Notes: generated by a model not told the origin, from the sequence alone. A stretch of DNA of 30,541 bases from a virus (IMGVR_UViG_3300044846_001269:1-30541); one strand, 5' to 3'. Shown: positions 1-6,852, numbered from the stretch's first letter. Program-made: numbers and translations.

Positions 1-594
1 GTAGAAGGTATGGGCCCTGTGCTCCTGCTTGATGCCGAAGGTGGGGCATCTGCCATTGCAAGAGACTGGAAGAATGTTGATGTACTAAACATCTCAACAC
101 ACGAACAGTTTGTAGCAGTGACTGATGACCTGCTATCAAAGCCTCATAAATACAAGACTGTAATCATAGACACGATTGGTGTAGTAATGGACAGGGCAGA
201 AAAGTATTTTGGGGAAAAACCAGAGAACCAAAATAATAAGTTTGGTCGCTGGGGTGATTTGAAGAACTGGGCTAACAATGTTTTTAGGTCTTTGCACTCA
301 GCACCATTCACTTCAATTATCATAGCTCACTCTCTTGATGACAAGGACGAAAATACTGGAGCAGTTAAGACAACTGCAATGCTTCCTGGTTCATTCAAGA
401 GCACACTCCCAGGAATCCCTGACATTGTTGGTTATCTAACAGTTGAAGAGGTTGAGGGAGTACCACAGCGGGTGCTGATTGTAGCACCTTCTAACAGATT
501 GATTACTAAGAATAGATTCAATCTACCAGCAAAAATAACACAACCATCCATGAAAAAAATCATGGGTCTGATTAAAGAAGGAGGTACCAAGTAA
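1..594 (+). CDS. Sak4-like AAA ATPase (AAA_24 type), 5' end outside window
   Basis: Probable RecA-like, Sak4-type ATPase that helps load or anneal single strands during phage recombination and replication. The reading frame is open to base 1, so the first visible ATG (10) is probably internal and the P-loop lies upstream of the window. Visible family features are the strand GPVLLLDAEGG near the start, and the hydrophobic strand KTVIIDTIG, which fits a Walker B strand. Later come a conserved-looking IIIAHS strand and a C-terminal part rich in Lys. The next gene, an SSB-like protein, overlaps by 1 base (TAATG), and Sak4-type ATPases are often paired with such a protein. The family is fairly clear; the exact recombination role is inferred. 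Confidence 0.72.
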   Translation, partial: VEGMGPVLLLDAEGGASAIARDWKNVDVLNISTHEQFVAVTDDLLSKPHKYKTVIIDTIGVVMDRAEKYFGEKPENQNNKFGRWGDLKNWANNVFRSLHSAPFTSIIIAHSLDDKDENTGAVKTTAMLPGSFKSTLPGIPDIVGYLTVEEVEGVPQRVLIVAPSNRLITKNRFNLPAKITQPSMKKIMGLIKEGGTK

Positions 595-1070
595 TGGGTA
601 TCAAGATTACAGGTATTACCGAAGATGCACTAGCAACATCACAGTCAAGTGGTGCGCCTATGTCAGCTATTCCAGCTGGTTCATACAACGCAACTATCTT
701 TGACGTGAAGCAAGAGCAGGTGCGTTCGGGTCCAAACGAGGGAAAGCCTAGACTAAATATTCAGTTTAGAATCTCTGATGGGCAGTACGAGAATCGTAGA
801 GTGTTTGCTTACATCGCACTCTATGTAGCAGGTGACTTCTGGAAGACTCAGAGCTTCTTTAAGGCACTTGGCTTTGATATGAAGTCTGGAGACTTTGAGG
901 TTCCAGAAGCCAATGAGCTCATGGGCAAGTCCATTGGAGTTCGTGTCAAGGTGGGGAAAGACCAGAACGGCGAGGATAGAAACGAAGTAGCAGGTTTTGA
1001 TAAAGCTACCGCCGAGTCCTTGTTGGGGGCATTAGGCGCAACAGCAGTTGTCTCGGATGTCTGGGCCTAA
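594..1070 (+). CDS. DUF669-like single-stranded DNA-binding protein
   Basis: A 158-residue protein resembling the phage DUF669/SSB-like family, which coats ssDNA during recombination and replication. Residues about 25-135 read as an OB-like beta-rich domain: AIPAGSYNATIFDVK, then KPRLNIQFRI, then ELMGKSIGVRVKVGKD followed by an NEVAGF strand. A strong Shine-Dalgarno AAGGAGGT (578-585) sits 8 bases before the ATG, inside the end of the upstream ATPase gene. Translation of the two genes is probably coupled. The protein lacks the long acidic tail of bacterial SSB. Its pairing with a Sak4-like ATPase supports the call; without a profile search the family name remains likely, not certain. Confidence 0.68.
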   Translation: MGIKITGITEDALATSQSSGAPMSAIPAGSYNATIFDVKQEQVRSGPNEGKPRLNIQFRISDGQYENRRVFAYIALYVAGDFWKTQSFFKALGFDMKSGDFEVPEANELMGKSIGVRVKVGKDQNGEDRNEVAGFDKATAESLLGALGATAVVSDVWA

Positions 1071-1085
1071 GTAATGGGCAACGTG

Positions 1086-1116
1086 GGGTGCGTCACGTAA
1101 ACAACGCACATCACCC
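1086..1116 (+). other. Hairpin upstream of tRNA-like element
   Basis: Bases 1088-1093 (GTGCGT) pair perfectly with 1104-1109 (ACGCAC) around a 10-base loop. GGG at 1085-1087 could add pairs with CCC at 1114-1116. The same CCC forms one side of the acceptor-like stem of the element that follows, so the two folds would be mutually exclusive. No T-run follows, so this is not an intrinsic terminator. Confidence 0.5.
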
Positions 1117-1183
1117 TCCGCTGGAGCTTCACACCTTCCTCCTTTGTGTGTGCAACAGAGTTCGATTCTCTGTCGAGGGACCA
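1114..1183 (+). ncRNA. tRNA-like element without D arm, anti-Shine-Dalgarno loop
   Basis: The gap 1071-1222 holds no gene but can fold like a tRNA 3' part. The acceptor-like stem is CCCTC (1114-1118) with GAGGG (1175-1179). The anticodon-position stem is CACAC (1130-1134) with GTGTG (1146-1150). A 5-base variable segment TGCAA follows. The T stem is CAGAG (1156-1160) with CTCTG (1168-1172) around a canonical TTCGATT loop, then discriminator A1180 and CCA (1181-1183). Only about 11 bases replace the D arm, and the anticodon-position loop has 11 bases instead of 7. So it is not a normal tRNA. The loop contains TCCTCCTT (1137-1144), complementary to the Shine-Dalgarno at 1209-1216. Alternatives are a decayed tRNA or the tRNA-identity part of an attachment site. 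Confidence 0.5.
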
Positions 1184-1208
1184 TACAAATTAATATTCAT
1201 TTATACTT

Positions 1209-1216
1209 AAGGAGGA
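1209..1216 (+). promoter_or_regulatory. Shine-Dalgarno deciding TTG start of primase-helicase
   Basis: AAGGAGGA lies 6-7 bases before the TTG at 1223 and fixes this non-ATG start. It is exactly complementary over 8 bases to TCCTCCTT at 1137-1144 in the loop of the upstream tRNA-like element. Confidence 0.75.
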
Positions 1217-1222
1217 TACATA

Positions 1223-3418
1223 TTGAAGACAGGTGATTTCTTCGATGCGATATATGGTAGTGCAACTGGTCTTGCTACTATCGTCACTAGGCATCCAGTA
1301 AGCGGTGAGCTTACCGACCAGAAGTTCTTTGAATACCCAGAGCAAAAAGAGCAGATGGTTATTCACGCAAGCAACAATGCCAACAGTGATGTTTACTTCT
1401 CGCCAATTTTGTTTGGCTCACCGAGAAGAATAAAAGAAAACGCTAAAGTTGTGTCTGTAGTTTACGCAGATGCTGACACCTGCGCCCCAGAAAACTTTTT
1501 GGTTGAACCATCTATCTCTGTGCAAACAAGCGAGGGTCGCTGGCACACTTACTGGATTCTTGACGAGGCACAAGACCCACAGGACGTAGCATTAATAGCT
1601 AAGAAGATTGCCTATGCTCACTCTCATCAGGGTTGTGATAGGTCTGGTTGGAACAGCACTAAGTTGCTAAGAGTGCCTAACAGCATGAACCGAAAAGAGG
1701 GCAAGGACTATCCAGTAACAGCTACCTGTACTGGTGTTATCTACAGCCTGTCTGAAATCAATGACCACTATGGAGATGTAGATGTTGAGCCAATCAAAGA
1801 CCTATCGCTAAAAGAACTACCTGCACAGTGGCCTGACCTTATGGCAACTATGGCAAAGATACAAAGCAACCCAGAAATTATTGGGCTTTACATGGAGCAA
1901 CCGCCAGCTAATGCTGATATGTCTAGGCTTCTTTGGAAACTTGAGCTTGAGCTATTTAGGCAGGGACTGACACAAGAAGAAGTGTTTGTTGTTGCTAGAA
2001 ACGCAAAGTGCAACAAGTATCACTCCCCACTAAGACCCAAGCGTGGAGATGCAGACGGAGACCTGTGGCGTGAAGTTCAACGTGCTGGCTCCTCACACCA
2101 GCAAGGTGCTGTCGAAGAGTACCAGCCAGTTGAGCCGTTGGTTGAGGCTGTTGCAGTAGTTAAAGAGGATGCAAAGTTTCTAACTGATGACGAGCGGTAT
2201 ATCGTGGATACTCGTAGGACCTTTATTGATGACTACTTAGACTGGGCTAGGTCTAAAACCGATGCCGCATATCAGTACCACATTGCGAGCGCATTTACTG
2301 TGCTGTCATCGGCTTTCTCTGACATTGGCTATGCTATCCCAAAGTACGGCAAGATGGGCTTGAACCTGTGGTTTATGGTCCTTGGTGAGACTACCCTAAC
2401 TCGTAAGTCCACAAGTCGTAATCTAATGCTTAGAATGATTCGTGAGTTTGAAAAATACTCTGGCTACCAGATTGACATTGGTTCTGATGCAACACCAGAA
2501 GGTGTGACTTCAATTCTTGCTGAGCGTGATGGTAAAACTAGCCTTCTGCACAGAGATGAAGTACAGGGTATGTTCAAGGACTTTATCAATAAGACTTACA
2601 TGGCATCCGCTGCAGAACGATTTACCGAGCTTTACGATGGACACGTTCCAGTTGTGATTCGGTCTGGTAAGGGCAAGTCTCAGACTGAAAGAGCAACCAC
2701 TAACTTTGTGATGTTCTTGATGGGTATCACAAGCAAGGTTGCAGATGTTTTGACAACTGAGTATTTCCGCTCAGGATTCTTGGCACGATTTATTTACGTT
2801 ACTGCTGAGACACCAGACAGAAGTAAAGAGCTTGAGGATATCCAGCAAGCTGATGAGTATGAGGTTATCGTTAAAGATAACGTGATGGACAACCTTGTGA
2901 AGGGAATCTACAATGCTGTGGTATTCTGGCAGAAGAAGGGCGAGCCAAGCCCAAGACCAATTAGATTGACTGAACCAGCCCTAGAGCGATTTAATCAGTT
3001 TAAATGGGAGATGGGCAACTGGGCAGACAACCACACAGAGCGTGACTCTATTGAGCCATCACGCCAGCGACTTGCTTTATCGGTTTGGAAATGTGCAATT
3101 CTTTTGGCGATGCACGAACAGAAGGAACAGGTTGAGCTACGTCATATGCTAACCGCTATTTACTACTCACAGGATTGGTTTAAGAACCTAATCAAGATGG
3201 CTAGTGCCATCTCTGCTTCTGAGTGGCAAAGAGATGTTGATAAGCTGGAGGCTCTGGTAATTGACAGAGGTGGCAAGATTCGCTATGAAGAAGCTTACCG
3301 AAAGTTTAGCAACAAGCGTAAGCGTGAGTTCGATGAGATGGTTCAGGCACTTCATTCTCAGGCTAGAGTTCAGATTGCTGTTGATAACCGCAAGAGTTAC
3401 CTAGAGGTGATTGCGTAA
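1223..3418 (+). CDS. Primase-helicase: RepB-type AEP primase plus DUF3987-like ATPase
   Basis: A 731-residue replication protein expected to prime and unwind DNA at the fork. The N-terminal half reads as an archaeo-eukaryotic (RepB-type) primase: VVYADAD gives D83 and D85 as metal ligands, GRWHTYW gives H108, and RSGWNSTKLLRVPNSMNRK (about 140-158) forms the last motif. The C-terminal half is a helicase-like ATPase: GETTLTRKST (388-397) stands at the P-loop, with Arg in place of the usual Gly before Lys, as in some DUF3987-like proteins. D445-E446 in HRDEVQG gives Walker B. Start is TTG at 1223, chosen for its strong Shine-Dalgarno. The stop overlaps the next ATG (TAATG). The primase half is more certain than the ATPase subfamily. 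Confidence 0.78.
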   Translation: MKTGDFFDAIYGSATGLATIVTRHPVSGELTDQKFFEYPEQKEQMVIHASNNANSDVYFSPILFGSPRRIKENAKVVSVVYADADTCAPENFLVEPSISVQTSEGRWHTYWILDEAQDPQDVALIAKKIAYAHSHQGCDRSGWNSTKLLRVPNSMNRKEGKDYPVTATCTGVIYSLSEINDHYGDVDVEPIKDLSLKELPAQWPDLMATMAKIQSNPEIIGLYMEQPPANADMSRLLWKLELELFRQGLTQEEVFVVARNAKCNKYHSPLRPKRGDADGDLWREVQRAGSSHQQGAVEEYQPVEPLVEAVAVVKEDAKFLTDDERYIVDTRRTFIDDYLDWARSKTDAAYQYHIASAFTVLSSAFSDIGYAIPKYGKMGLNLWFMVLGETTLTRKSTSRNLMLRMIREFEKYSGYQIDIGSDATPEGVTSILAERDGKTSLLHRDEVQGMFKDFINKTYMASAAERFTELYDGHVPVVIRSGKGKSQTERATTNFVMFLMGITSKVADVLTTEYFRSGFLARFIYVTAETPDRSKELEDIQQADEYEVIVKDNVMDNLVKGIYNAVVFWQKKGEPSPRPIRLTEPALERFNQFKWEMGNWADNHTERDSIEPSRQRLALSVWKCAILLAMHEQKEQVELRHMLTAIYYSQDWFKNLIKMASAISASEWQRDVDKLEALVIDRGGKIRYEEAYRKFSNKRKREFDEMVQALHSQARVQIAVDNRKSYLEVIA

Positions 3419-3825
3419 TGAATAGAATTGAGCAACTGAGGATATCGGAACTATTGAATCTAGCCATCTGGGTTAGGGATAATGTCTACTCTATTGATGC
3501 ACAAGAATTAAATAAGCAGATAATGTTACTTGCTGATTACGATATGTTATCAAGTAGGCAGATATCTGCGATAGTAAATAACAAAGTAAGTCACAGTTCA
3601 ATAAGCAAAATGATTGGTAAAAAATCTAAGACTGGAGGCAATTTAAATGTGGGTACACTTGAAATACTACGTTCTGTACTTTATTCTAGGTCGAACGGGG
3701 AAACCGACTACGGACTCATCTCCGAGGCACTCAAAGGGGCCACGTCACAAGGCATGATTTCAAGGCTAACTGGTGTTAGTCAAAGTTCAATAAGTAGGAG
3801 GTTGGGTAAGAATGGACAAGTTTAG
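3418..3825 (+). CDS. Small protein with two HTH-like repeats
   Basis: A 135-residue basic protein, probably DNA-binding. Two similar segments each look like a helix-turn-helix: LSSRQISAIVNN followed by KVSHSSISKMIGKK (about 44-71), and ATSQGMISRLTG followed by VSQSSISRRLGK (about 108-132). Both end in VS-x-SSIS-(K/R)-x-(I/L)-GK, and the underlying DNA is also similar, so an internal duplication is likely. It starts on the ATG that overlaps the stop of the primase-helicase, so translation is coupled. Its end overlaps the next gene by 14 bases. Regulator, replication-origin binder and sigma-like factor are all possible; no family is recognised with confidence. Confidence 0.55.
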   Translation: MNRIEQLRISELLNLAIWVRDNVYSIDAQELNKQIMLLADYDMLSSRQISAIVNNKVSHSSISKMIGKKSKTGGNLNVGTLEILRSVLYSRSNGETDYGLISEALKGATSQGMISRLTGVSQSSISRRLGKNGQV

Positions 3826-4024
3826 TCGCAAAGCTAGCTATGATAAAGTAAGATACGACATGGATGCAGTGAAGTTTCATGCTGATAAGTACCTCAATGG
3901 AGCTGTATACCCATTGGCGAAGCAGTGCTTTCAGTTGACTCAATATCTTGCAAACAGGGGGATTTATCAAGTGTACTTAGATGAATTGGAGGAGAACCTT
4001 GGAACAAGTAATACTAAGCCTTGA
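3812..4024 (+). CDS. Hypothetical small protein
   Basis: A 70-residue protein with no recognised family. It is rich in Lys, Tyr and Asp, begins MDKFSRKASYDKVRYDMD and is predicted by eye to be mainly helical. A Shine-Dalgarno AGGAGG (about 3796-3801) lies 10 bases before the ATG. The gene overlaps the HTH gene by 14 bases and the resolvase by about 26, so it sits inside a tightly packed replication operon. No signal peptide or membrane segment is seen. Confidence 0.55.
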   Translation: MDKFSRKASYDKVRYDMDAVKFHADKYLNGAVYPLAKQCFQLTQYLANRGIYQVYLDELEENLGTSNTKP

Positions 4025-4439
4025 CCCAGGTGGTACCACTGGGTATACTTTAATTGAGGTCAGTGAAAATACAGAACTAGAGATTCTCAGGGTGGGTCAA
4101 ATCAAGAATAGTCTTAAAGGCTTTTTGGATTTCCACTGGGACGTTCTAGAGGACTGGAAGATAGACAAGATTATCTGCGAGTCCTTTACTCTCCGAGAAG
4201 GAATCTATGGTGCAGACCTATCTCCTGTGTACATCATTGGAGCACTTGAGGCTTTATATCCAACAACAGAGATTATATATCAAGAACCAAAGCTCAAACC
4301 CCTGTGTGACAATGACAGGTTGAAGAAACTGGGTCTTTATATTCCAGGAAAAGAACACGCAATGGATGCTGTCAGGCATGGGGTTATCCATCTAAGAAAT
4401 TCAAAACATATGCCAACACTAGAGAAAGGCTGGAGATAA
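3999..4439 (+). CDS. RuvC-like Holliday junction resolvase
   Basis: RNase H-fold nuclease expected to resolve branched DNA made by recombination or replication before packaging. From TTG 3999 the protein has 146 residues. Catalytic acids are D9 in ILSLDPGGTTGY, E61 in IICESF, and D123 with H120 in KEHAMDAVRHG, which is the RuvC-like layout. An ATG at 3981 is in frame, but the Shine-Dalgarno GGAGGAG (3988-3994) lies downstream of it and just before TTG 3999, which also starts right before the first beta strand. The gene overlaps the upstream small gene and ends in TAATG with the next. The fold is clear; substrate preference is inferred from the family. Confidence 0.78.
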   Translation: MEQVILSLDPGGTTGYTLIEVSENTELEILRVGQIKNSLKGFLDFHWDVLEDWKIDKIICESFTLREGIYGADLSPVYIIGALEALYPTTEIIYQEPKLKPLCDNDRLKKLGLYIPGKEHAMDAVRHGVIHLRNSKHMPTLEKGWR

Positions 4440-4618
4440 TGCCATACTATATTACAAAAAAACACCCAGAGTGTAAAAGTGGTTGGGCTGTGGTTAAGGG
4501 GAACTACGAAATGGTAGCCTGTCATAGAACAAAAATTAAAGCAATTAATCAGATGATAGCAATAAGCAGGGCCGAAGATATCGAACCTGGTGGAACACAT
4601 CCTAAGGACGCAAAATGA
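4439..4618 (+). CDS. Small conserved-type phage protein (59 aa)
   Basis: A 59-residue gene that fills the space between the resolvase and the exonuclease. Its ATG overlaps the resolvase stop (TAATG) and its TGA overlaps the next ATG (ATGA), the tightest possible operon packing, which argues that it is real. The protein starts MPYYITKKHPECKSGWAVVK and continues with MVACHRTKIKAINQ. This resembles small phage proteins with the pattern hPxCxxGWAVVK...GCHxTKxxAxxQ, seen from memory in actinophages and somewhat like DUF2188. It contains two Cys and two His. Function is unknown. Confidence 0.65.
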   Translation: MPYYITKKHPECKSGWAVVKGNYEMVACHRTKIKAINQMIAISRAEDIEPGGTHPKDAK

Positions 4619-5349
4619 AAATACTATTTCTTGACTTAGAAACAAGCCCCAACTTAGCGTTTGTTTGGGGACTATGGCAACAGAATGTTTCAATCAATCA
4701 GCTAATGGAATCAACCGAAGTGATTTGCTTTGGCGCTAGGTGGTACGGTGAGAAGAAGGTAAACTTCAAGTCTGTGCACCATCACGGCAAGAAGGCAATG
4801 CTTGATGAGCTACATAAGCTCATGGAAGAAGCTGATGTACTTGTTGGCTGGAACTCAGCTGCATTTGATAGTAAGCATATCAAGCGAGAGTTCCTAGAGA
4901 ATGGCTATCTGCCACCATCGCCGTACAAGGAGATGGACTTGATGCGTGTCGTAAAGTCACAGTTCAAGTTCCCATCTAACAAGCTTGACTACGTGGCTCA
5001 GACCCTTGGGGTTGGAGCTAAGGTTCAGCACTCAGGTTTTGACCTGTGGGTTGGCTGTATGGCTGATGATAAGAAGTCTTGGGCCAAGATGAAGGAATAT
5101 CAGATTCAGGATGTAGACCTGCTGATTGACCTTTATGAGATACTAAAGCCTTGGATTAAAAATCACCCACACTCAGCATTGTATAATGGTATTGAGGGTG
5201 GATGTAGTAATTGTAGTTCTACTAACCTACAACGCAGAGGTCAGGCAAGAACCATTACAGCCACTTATCAAAGATTTCAGTGTATGGACTGCGGTAAATG
5301 GCTCAGGGGAGACAAGTCTATTGAGAAGACTACTTATAAGTCTATATAA
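4615..5349 (+). CDS. DEDDy 3'-5' exonuclease (RNase H-like) with C-terminal zinc ribbon
   Basis: A 244-residue nuclease of the DnaQ/PolB proofreading superfamily. Visible catalytic residues are D7 and E9 in LFLDLET, D85 in VGWNSAAFD, and the ExoIII motif Y162-x3-D166 in KEYQIQDVD, which makes it DEDDy. After about residue 190 comes a zinc-ribbon-like tail with C197-x2-C200 and C223-x2-C226, which may bind DNA or a partner. The gene overlaps the upstream small gene by 4 bases and the next Cys-rich gene by about 29. Its role may be proofreading, primer trimming or host DNA breakdown. The nuclease call is strong; the exact role is open. Confidence 0.8.
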   Translation: MKILFLDLETSPNLAFVWGLWQQNVSINQLMESTEVICFGARWYGEKKVNFKSVHHHGKKAMLDELHKLMEEADVLVGWNSAAFDSKHIKREFLENGYLPPSPYKEMDLMRVVKSQFKFPSNKLDYVAQTLGVGAKVQHSGFDLWVGCMADDKKSWAKMKEYQIQDVDLLIDLYEILKPWIKNHPHSALYNGIEGGCSNCSSTNLQRRGQARTITATYQRFQCMDCGKWLRGDKSIEKTTYKSI

Positions 5350-5659
5350 CCTGCTTGGTGATTCACTGGTAAAAAGTGAAATAAAGAGGCTAGAGTCTAA
5401 GCCATTCATATATCCTGCTGGTCCTTTCTACGGCTTGGACCAGAACTCCTTGTCATATATGACTTCCACCATGTATGACGAGGAGGAGGATGTAGAAATA
5501 AATATCAAATACATTTGCTCCTGCGACGAATACGTTTACTCGATGAAGGTTGAGGGGAGCTTCGCCTGTGTGCACTGTGATTCTGAGTGTAGCTTCCCAG
5601 GCTGTTTCTTGTGCGAAGCTTTAAGGGAAAGGGATTTGTGGTCAGATGCCAACTTATAA
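5321..5659 (+). CDS. Cys-rich hypothetical protein, probable zinc binder
   Basis: About 112 residues from a TTG at 5321, which has AGGGGAG (5305-5311) upstream; the frame stays open back to 5186 inside the exonuclease gene, but that longer start has no good ribosome site. The C-terminal half holds CSCDEYVYS, then ACVHCDSECSFPGCFLCEALRE, giving seven or more Cys in about 45 residues, likely one or two zinc sites. The middle is acidic (YDEEEDVE). No family is recognised. The end overlaps the next zinc-ribbon gene by 14 bases. The start is uncertain; the reading frame is supported by the dense Cys pattern and operon position. Confidence 0.5.
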   Translation: MRRLLISLYNLLGDSLVKSEIKRLESKPFIYPAGPFYGLDQNSLSYMTSTMYDEEEDVEINIKYICSCDEYVYSMKVEGSFACVHCDSECSFPGCFLCEALRERDLWSDANL

Positions 5660-5846
5660 TTATAAATGTAAAAACTGCTCTAAGCTTTATAGCGAAATAA
5701 GGGGTATGGGCGAAGAGCCTACTGTGGGTAACTGCACAGACTGCAAGGTGCCAGTTGTGAGGCTTTATGAGGTTAGGGGCATCTCATTCAAGGGGGATGG
5801 CTTCTACTCCAATGACAAGAAAGCTACTTTAGAGCTAAACCTATAA
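5646..5846 (+). CDS. FmdB-like zinc ribbon protein
   Basis: A 66-residue protein of the FmdB/regulatory zinc ribbon type. The N-terminus MPTYNYKCKNCSKLYSE is the family signature, with C8-x2-C11, followed by C31-x2-C34 in GNCTDCKVP. The C-terminal part, GISFKGDGFYSND, also matches the FmdB pattern. Such proteins are small zinc-binding regulators or adaptors; their phage role is not established. It overlaps the preceding Cys-rich gene by 14 bases and ends about 30 bases before the last rightward gene. Confidence 0.75.
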   Translation: MPTYNYKCKNCSKLYSEIRGMGEEPTVGNCTDCKVPVVRLYEVRGISFKGDGFYSNDKKATLELNL

Positions 5847-5856
5847 GATATAATTA
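5847..5856 (+). promoter_or_regulatory. Candidate promoter -10 (GATATAATTA)
   Basis: A perfect TATAAT at 5849-5854 in the only larger gap between 5646 and 6523. It matches the GATATAAT form seen before leftward genes. Predicted start is near 5861, just before the ribosome site AAGGAAAGG. No clear -35 is seen. Confidence 0.45.
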
Positions 5857-5875
5857 ATATAAGGAAAGGCACCAA

Positions 5876-6523
5876 ATGAAGAGACTACAAGAGTTCAGCC
5901 AGCCACTATACGACCAGACATCTGGTGACGAGAGGGCTTTAATTGACGCAATGCTTGGCGTTGTGGAAGAGTTCGGAAAGTTCCAGTCTGAAGGTAGCTC
6001 AATTAACGCTGGATACGACAACGCACAGAACAACCCAAACCTTGACATTGGTGTTAAGTGCGGCAACTGTGTATTCCACATGGGCGAAGGCGAAGACATT
6101 GAGTGTTCCGCAATTGAGCAGGACATTGAAGAAGACGGTGCTTGTAGATTTGCGGCTATCCCACCAGGACTTGTAATGGCTCCAACCAATGTTGCAGAAG
6201 CTGCAGCAACCTATAAAGTTCCTGCTGGAGTTCAGTCTGCAGCTAGAAGAGCTTTAAAGTGGATTGAAGATGGAAAAGCTGGAGATGGATTTACAAGCGT
6301 TGGAAGACGTAGGGCATCACAGTTAGCATCTGGCGGAAACATTACCAGAGATGTTGTTGCAAGAATGAAGTCTTACTTTGCAAGGCACAATGTTGATAAG
6401 CAGGCTACTGGATTTAATTCTGGCGAGGAGGGCTACCCATCACCAGGTCGTGTTGCTTGGGATGCTTGGGGTGGAACGGCTGGTCAAGCTTGGGTAAATA
6501 GACTGGACATAGGAAAGAAGTAA
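5876..6523 (+). CDS. Two-part phage protein: Cys cluster plus conserved C-terminal domain
   Basis: A 215-residue protein of unknown function. The N-terminal third is acidic. Residues about 61-90 hold a Cys cluster: CGNCVFHMGEGEDIECS then GACRFAAIPPGL, four Cys in a C-x2-C...C...C layout. The C-terminal half has a strongly patterned domain: AARRALKWIEDGKAGDGFT, GRRRASQLASGG, RMKSYFARHNVDK, then PSPGRVAWDAWGGTAGQAW. From memory this RMKxYFxRHxVDK...GRVAWDxWGG domain is attached to several phage structural or portal-linked proteins, but its activity is not known. ATG 5876 is chosen after AAGGAAAGG. It is the last rightward gene and is followed by a terminator. A metal-binding role for the first part is inference. 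Confidence 0.65.
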   Translation: MKRLQEFSQPLYDQTSGDERALIDAMLGVVEEFGKFQSEGSSINAGYDNAQNNPNLDIGVKCGNCVFHMGEGEDIECSAIEQDIEEDGACRFAAIPPGLVMAPTNVAEAAATYKVPAGVQSAARRALKWIEDGKAGDGFTSVGRRRASQLASGGNITRDVVARMKSYFARHNVDKQATGFNSGEEGYPSPGRVAWDAWGGTAGQAWVNRLDIGKK

Positions 6524-6535
6524 TTTTAAAAAGTA

Positions 6536-6567
6536 AAACCCCTTAATCAGAAATGACTAAGGGGTTT
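6536..6567. terminator. Bidirectional intrinsic terminator between convergent blocks
   Basis: AAACCCCTTA (6536-6545) pairs perfectly with TAAGGGGTTT (6558-6567) around 12 bases; TCA/TGA may add inner pairs. On the minus strand TTTTACTTTTT follows, on the plus strand a weaker T-run. It lies between the last rightward gene and the last leftward gene, so it ends both transcripts. Confidence 0.85.
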
Positions 6568-6579
6568 AGCTTTGCCCAA

Positions 6580-6849
6580 TTACTGTGGTAAGTTTGCTAA
6601 GATGTTTATTGCTGTTGCGATAAAAGCTAAAGTAGCAAACAACAAAGCCAAGTTTTCTTTTGTTTGGCTTCGCTGAGTCTCTAGCTTTTGAACGTCAAGT
6701 TCAAGCTCCTGGACATCATCTTTAATCTCTTTAATCTGGACATCTTGAGCATCTGACTTCTTCTCCAAACGCTCAATTGAGTTACGCACCGACTTGATAC
6801 CTTCCTCAATGCGCCCAATAGCAACTAGAACTTCCGTGTAATCTTCCAA
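6580..6849 (-). CDS. XhlA-like membrane protein, probable holin partner
   Basis: An 89-residue protein with a long charged coiled coil (about 8-66: IGRIEEGIKSVRNSIERLEK and onward with regular heptads) and one membrane segment near the C-terminus (LALLFATLAFIATAINILA). This layout matches XhlA-type haemolysin/holin accessory proteins, which act in the inner membrane during lysis. The start is TTG at 6849, three bases after the holin stop, with AAAGG upstream. It is the last gene of the lysis cassette and ends 13 bases from the shared terminator. A second holin or antiholin is also possible. Confidence 0.65.
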   Translation of the reverse strand: MEDYTEVLVAIGRIEEGIKSVRNSIERLEKKSDAQDVQIKEIKDDVQELELDVQKLETQRSQTKENLALLFATLAFIATAINILANLPQ

Positions 6850-6852
6850 TTG

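Noticed and set aside
1114-1183. A normal functional tRNA gene
   Set aside because: The T arm, acceptor and CCA fit, but the D arm is missing, one acceptor pair is C-C, and the anticodon-position loop has 11 bases, so no anticodon can be assigned.
1150-1183. Phage attachment site using a tRNA 3' end
   Set aside because: A tRNA-identity segment is typical of attP, but no integrase, excisionase or repressor of lysogeny is seen in the window. Kept only as an alternative.
1202-1207. TATACT as a -10 promoter for the primase-helicase
   Set aside because: RNA would start inside the ribosome site, leaving it incomplete while the TTG start depends on it.
4337-4693. Minus-strand frame of 118 codons
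   Set aside because: It lies opposite the resolvase, the 59-residue gene and the exonuclease, which interlock on the plus strand; no ribosome site or family.
5186-5349. Frameshift fusion of exonuclease and Cys-rich gene
   Set aside because: The overlap would need a +1 shift; no slippery site is seen, and a TTG with a ribosome site at 5321 explains the second gene.
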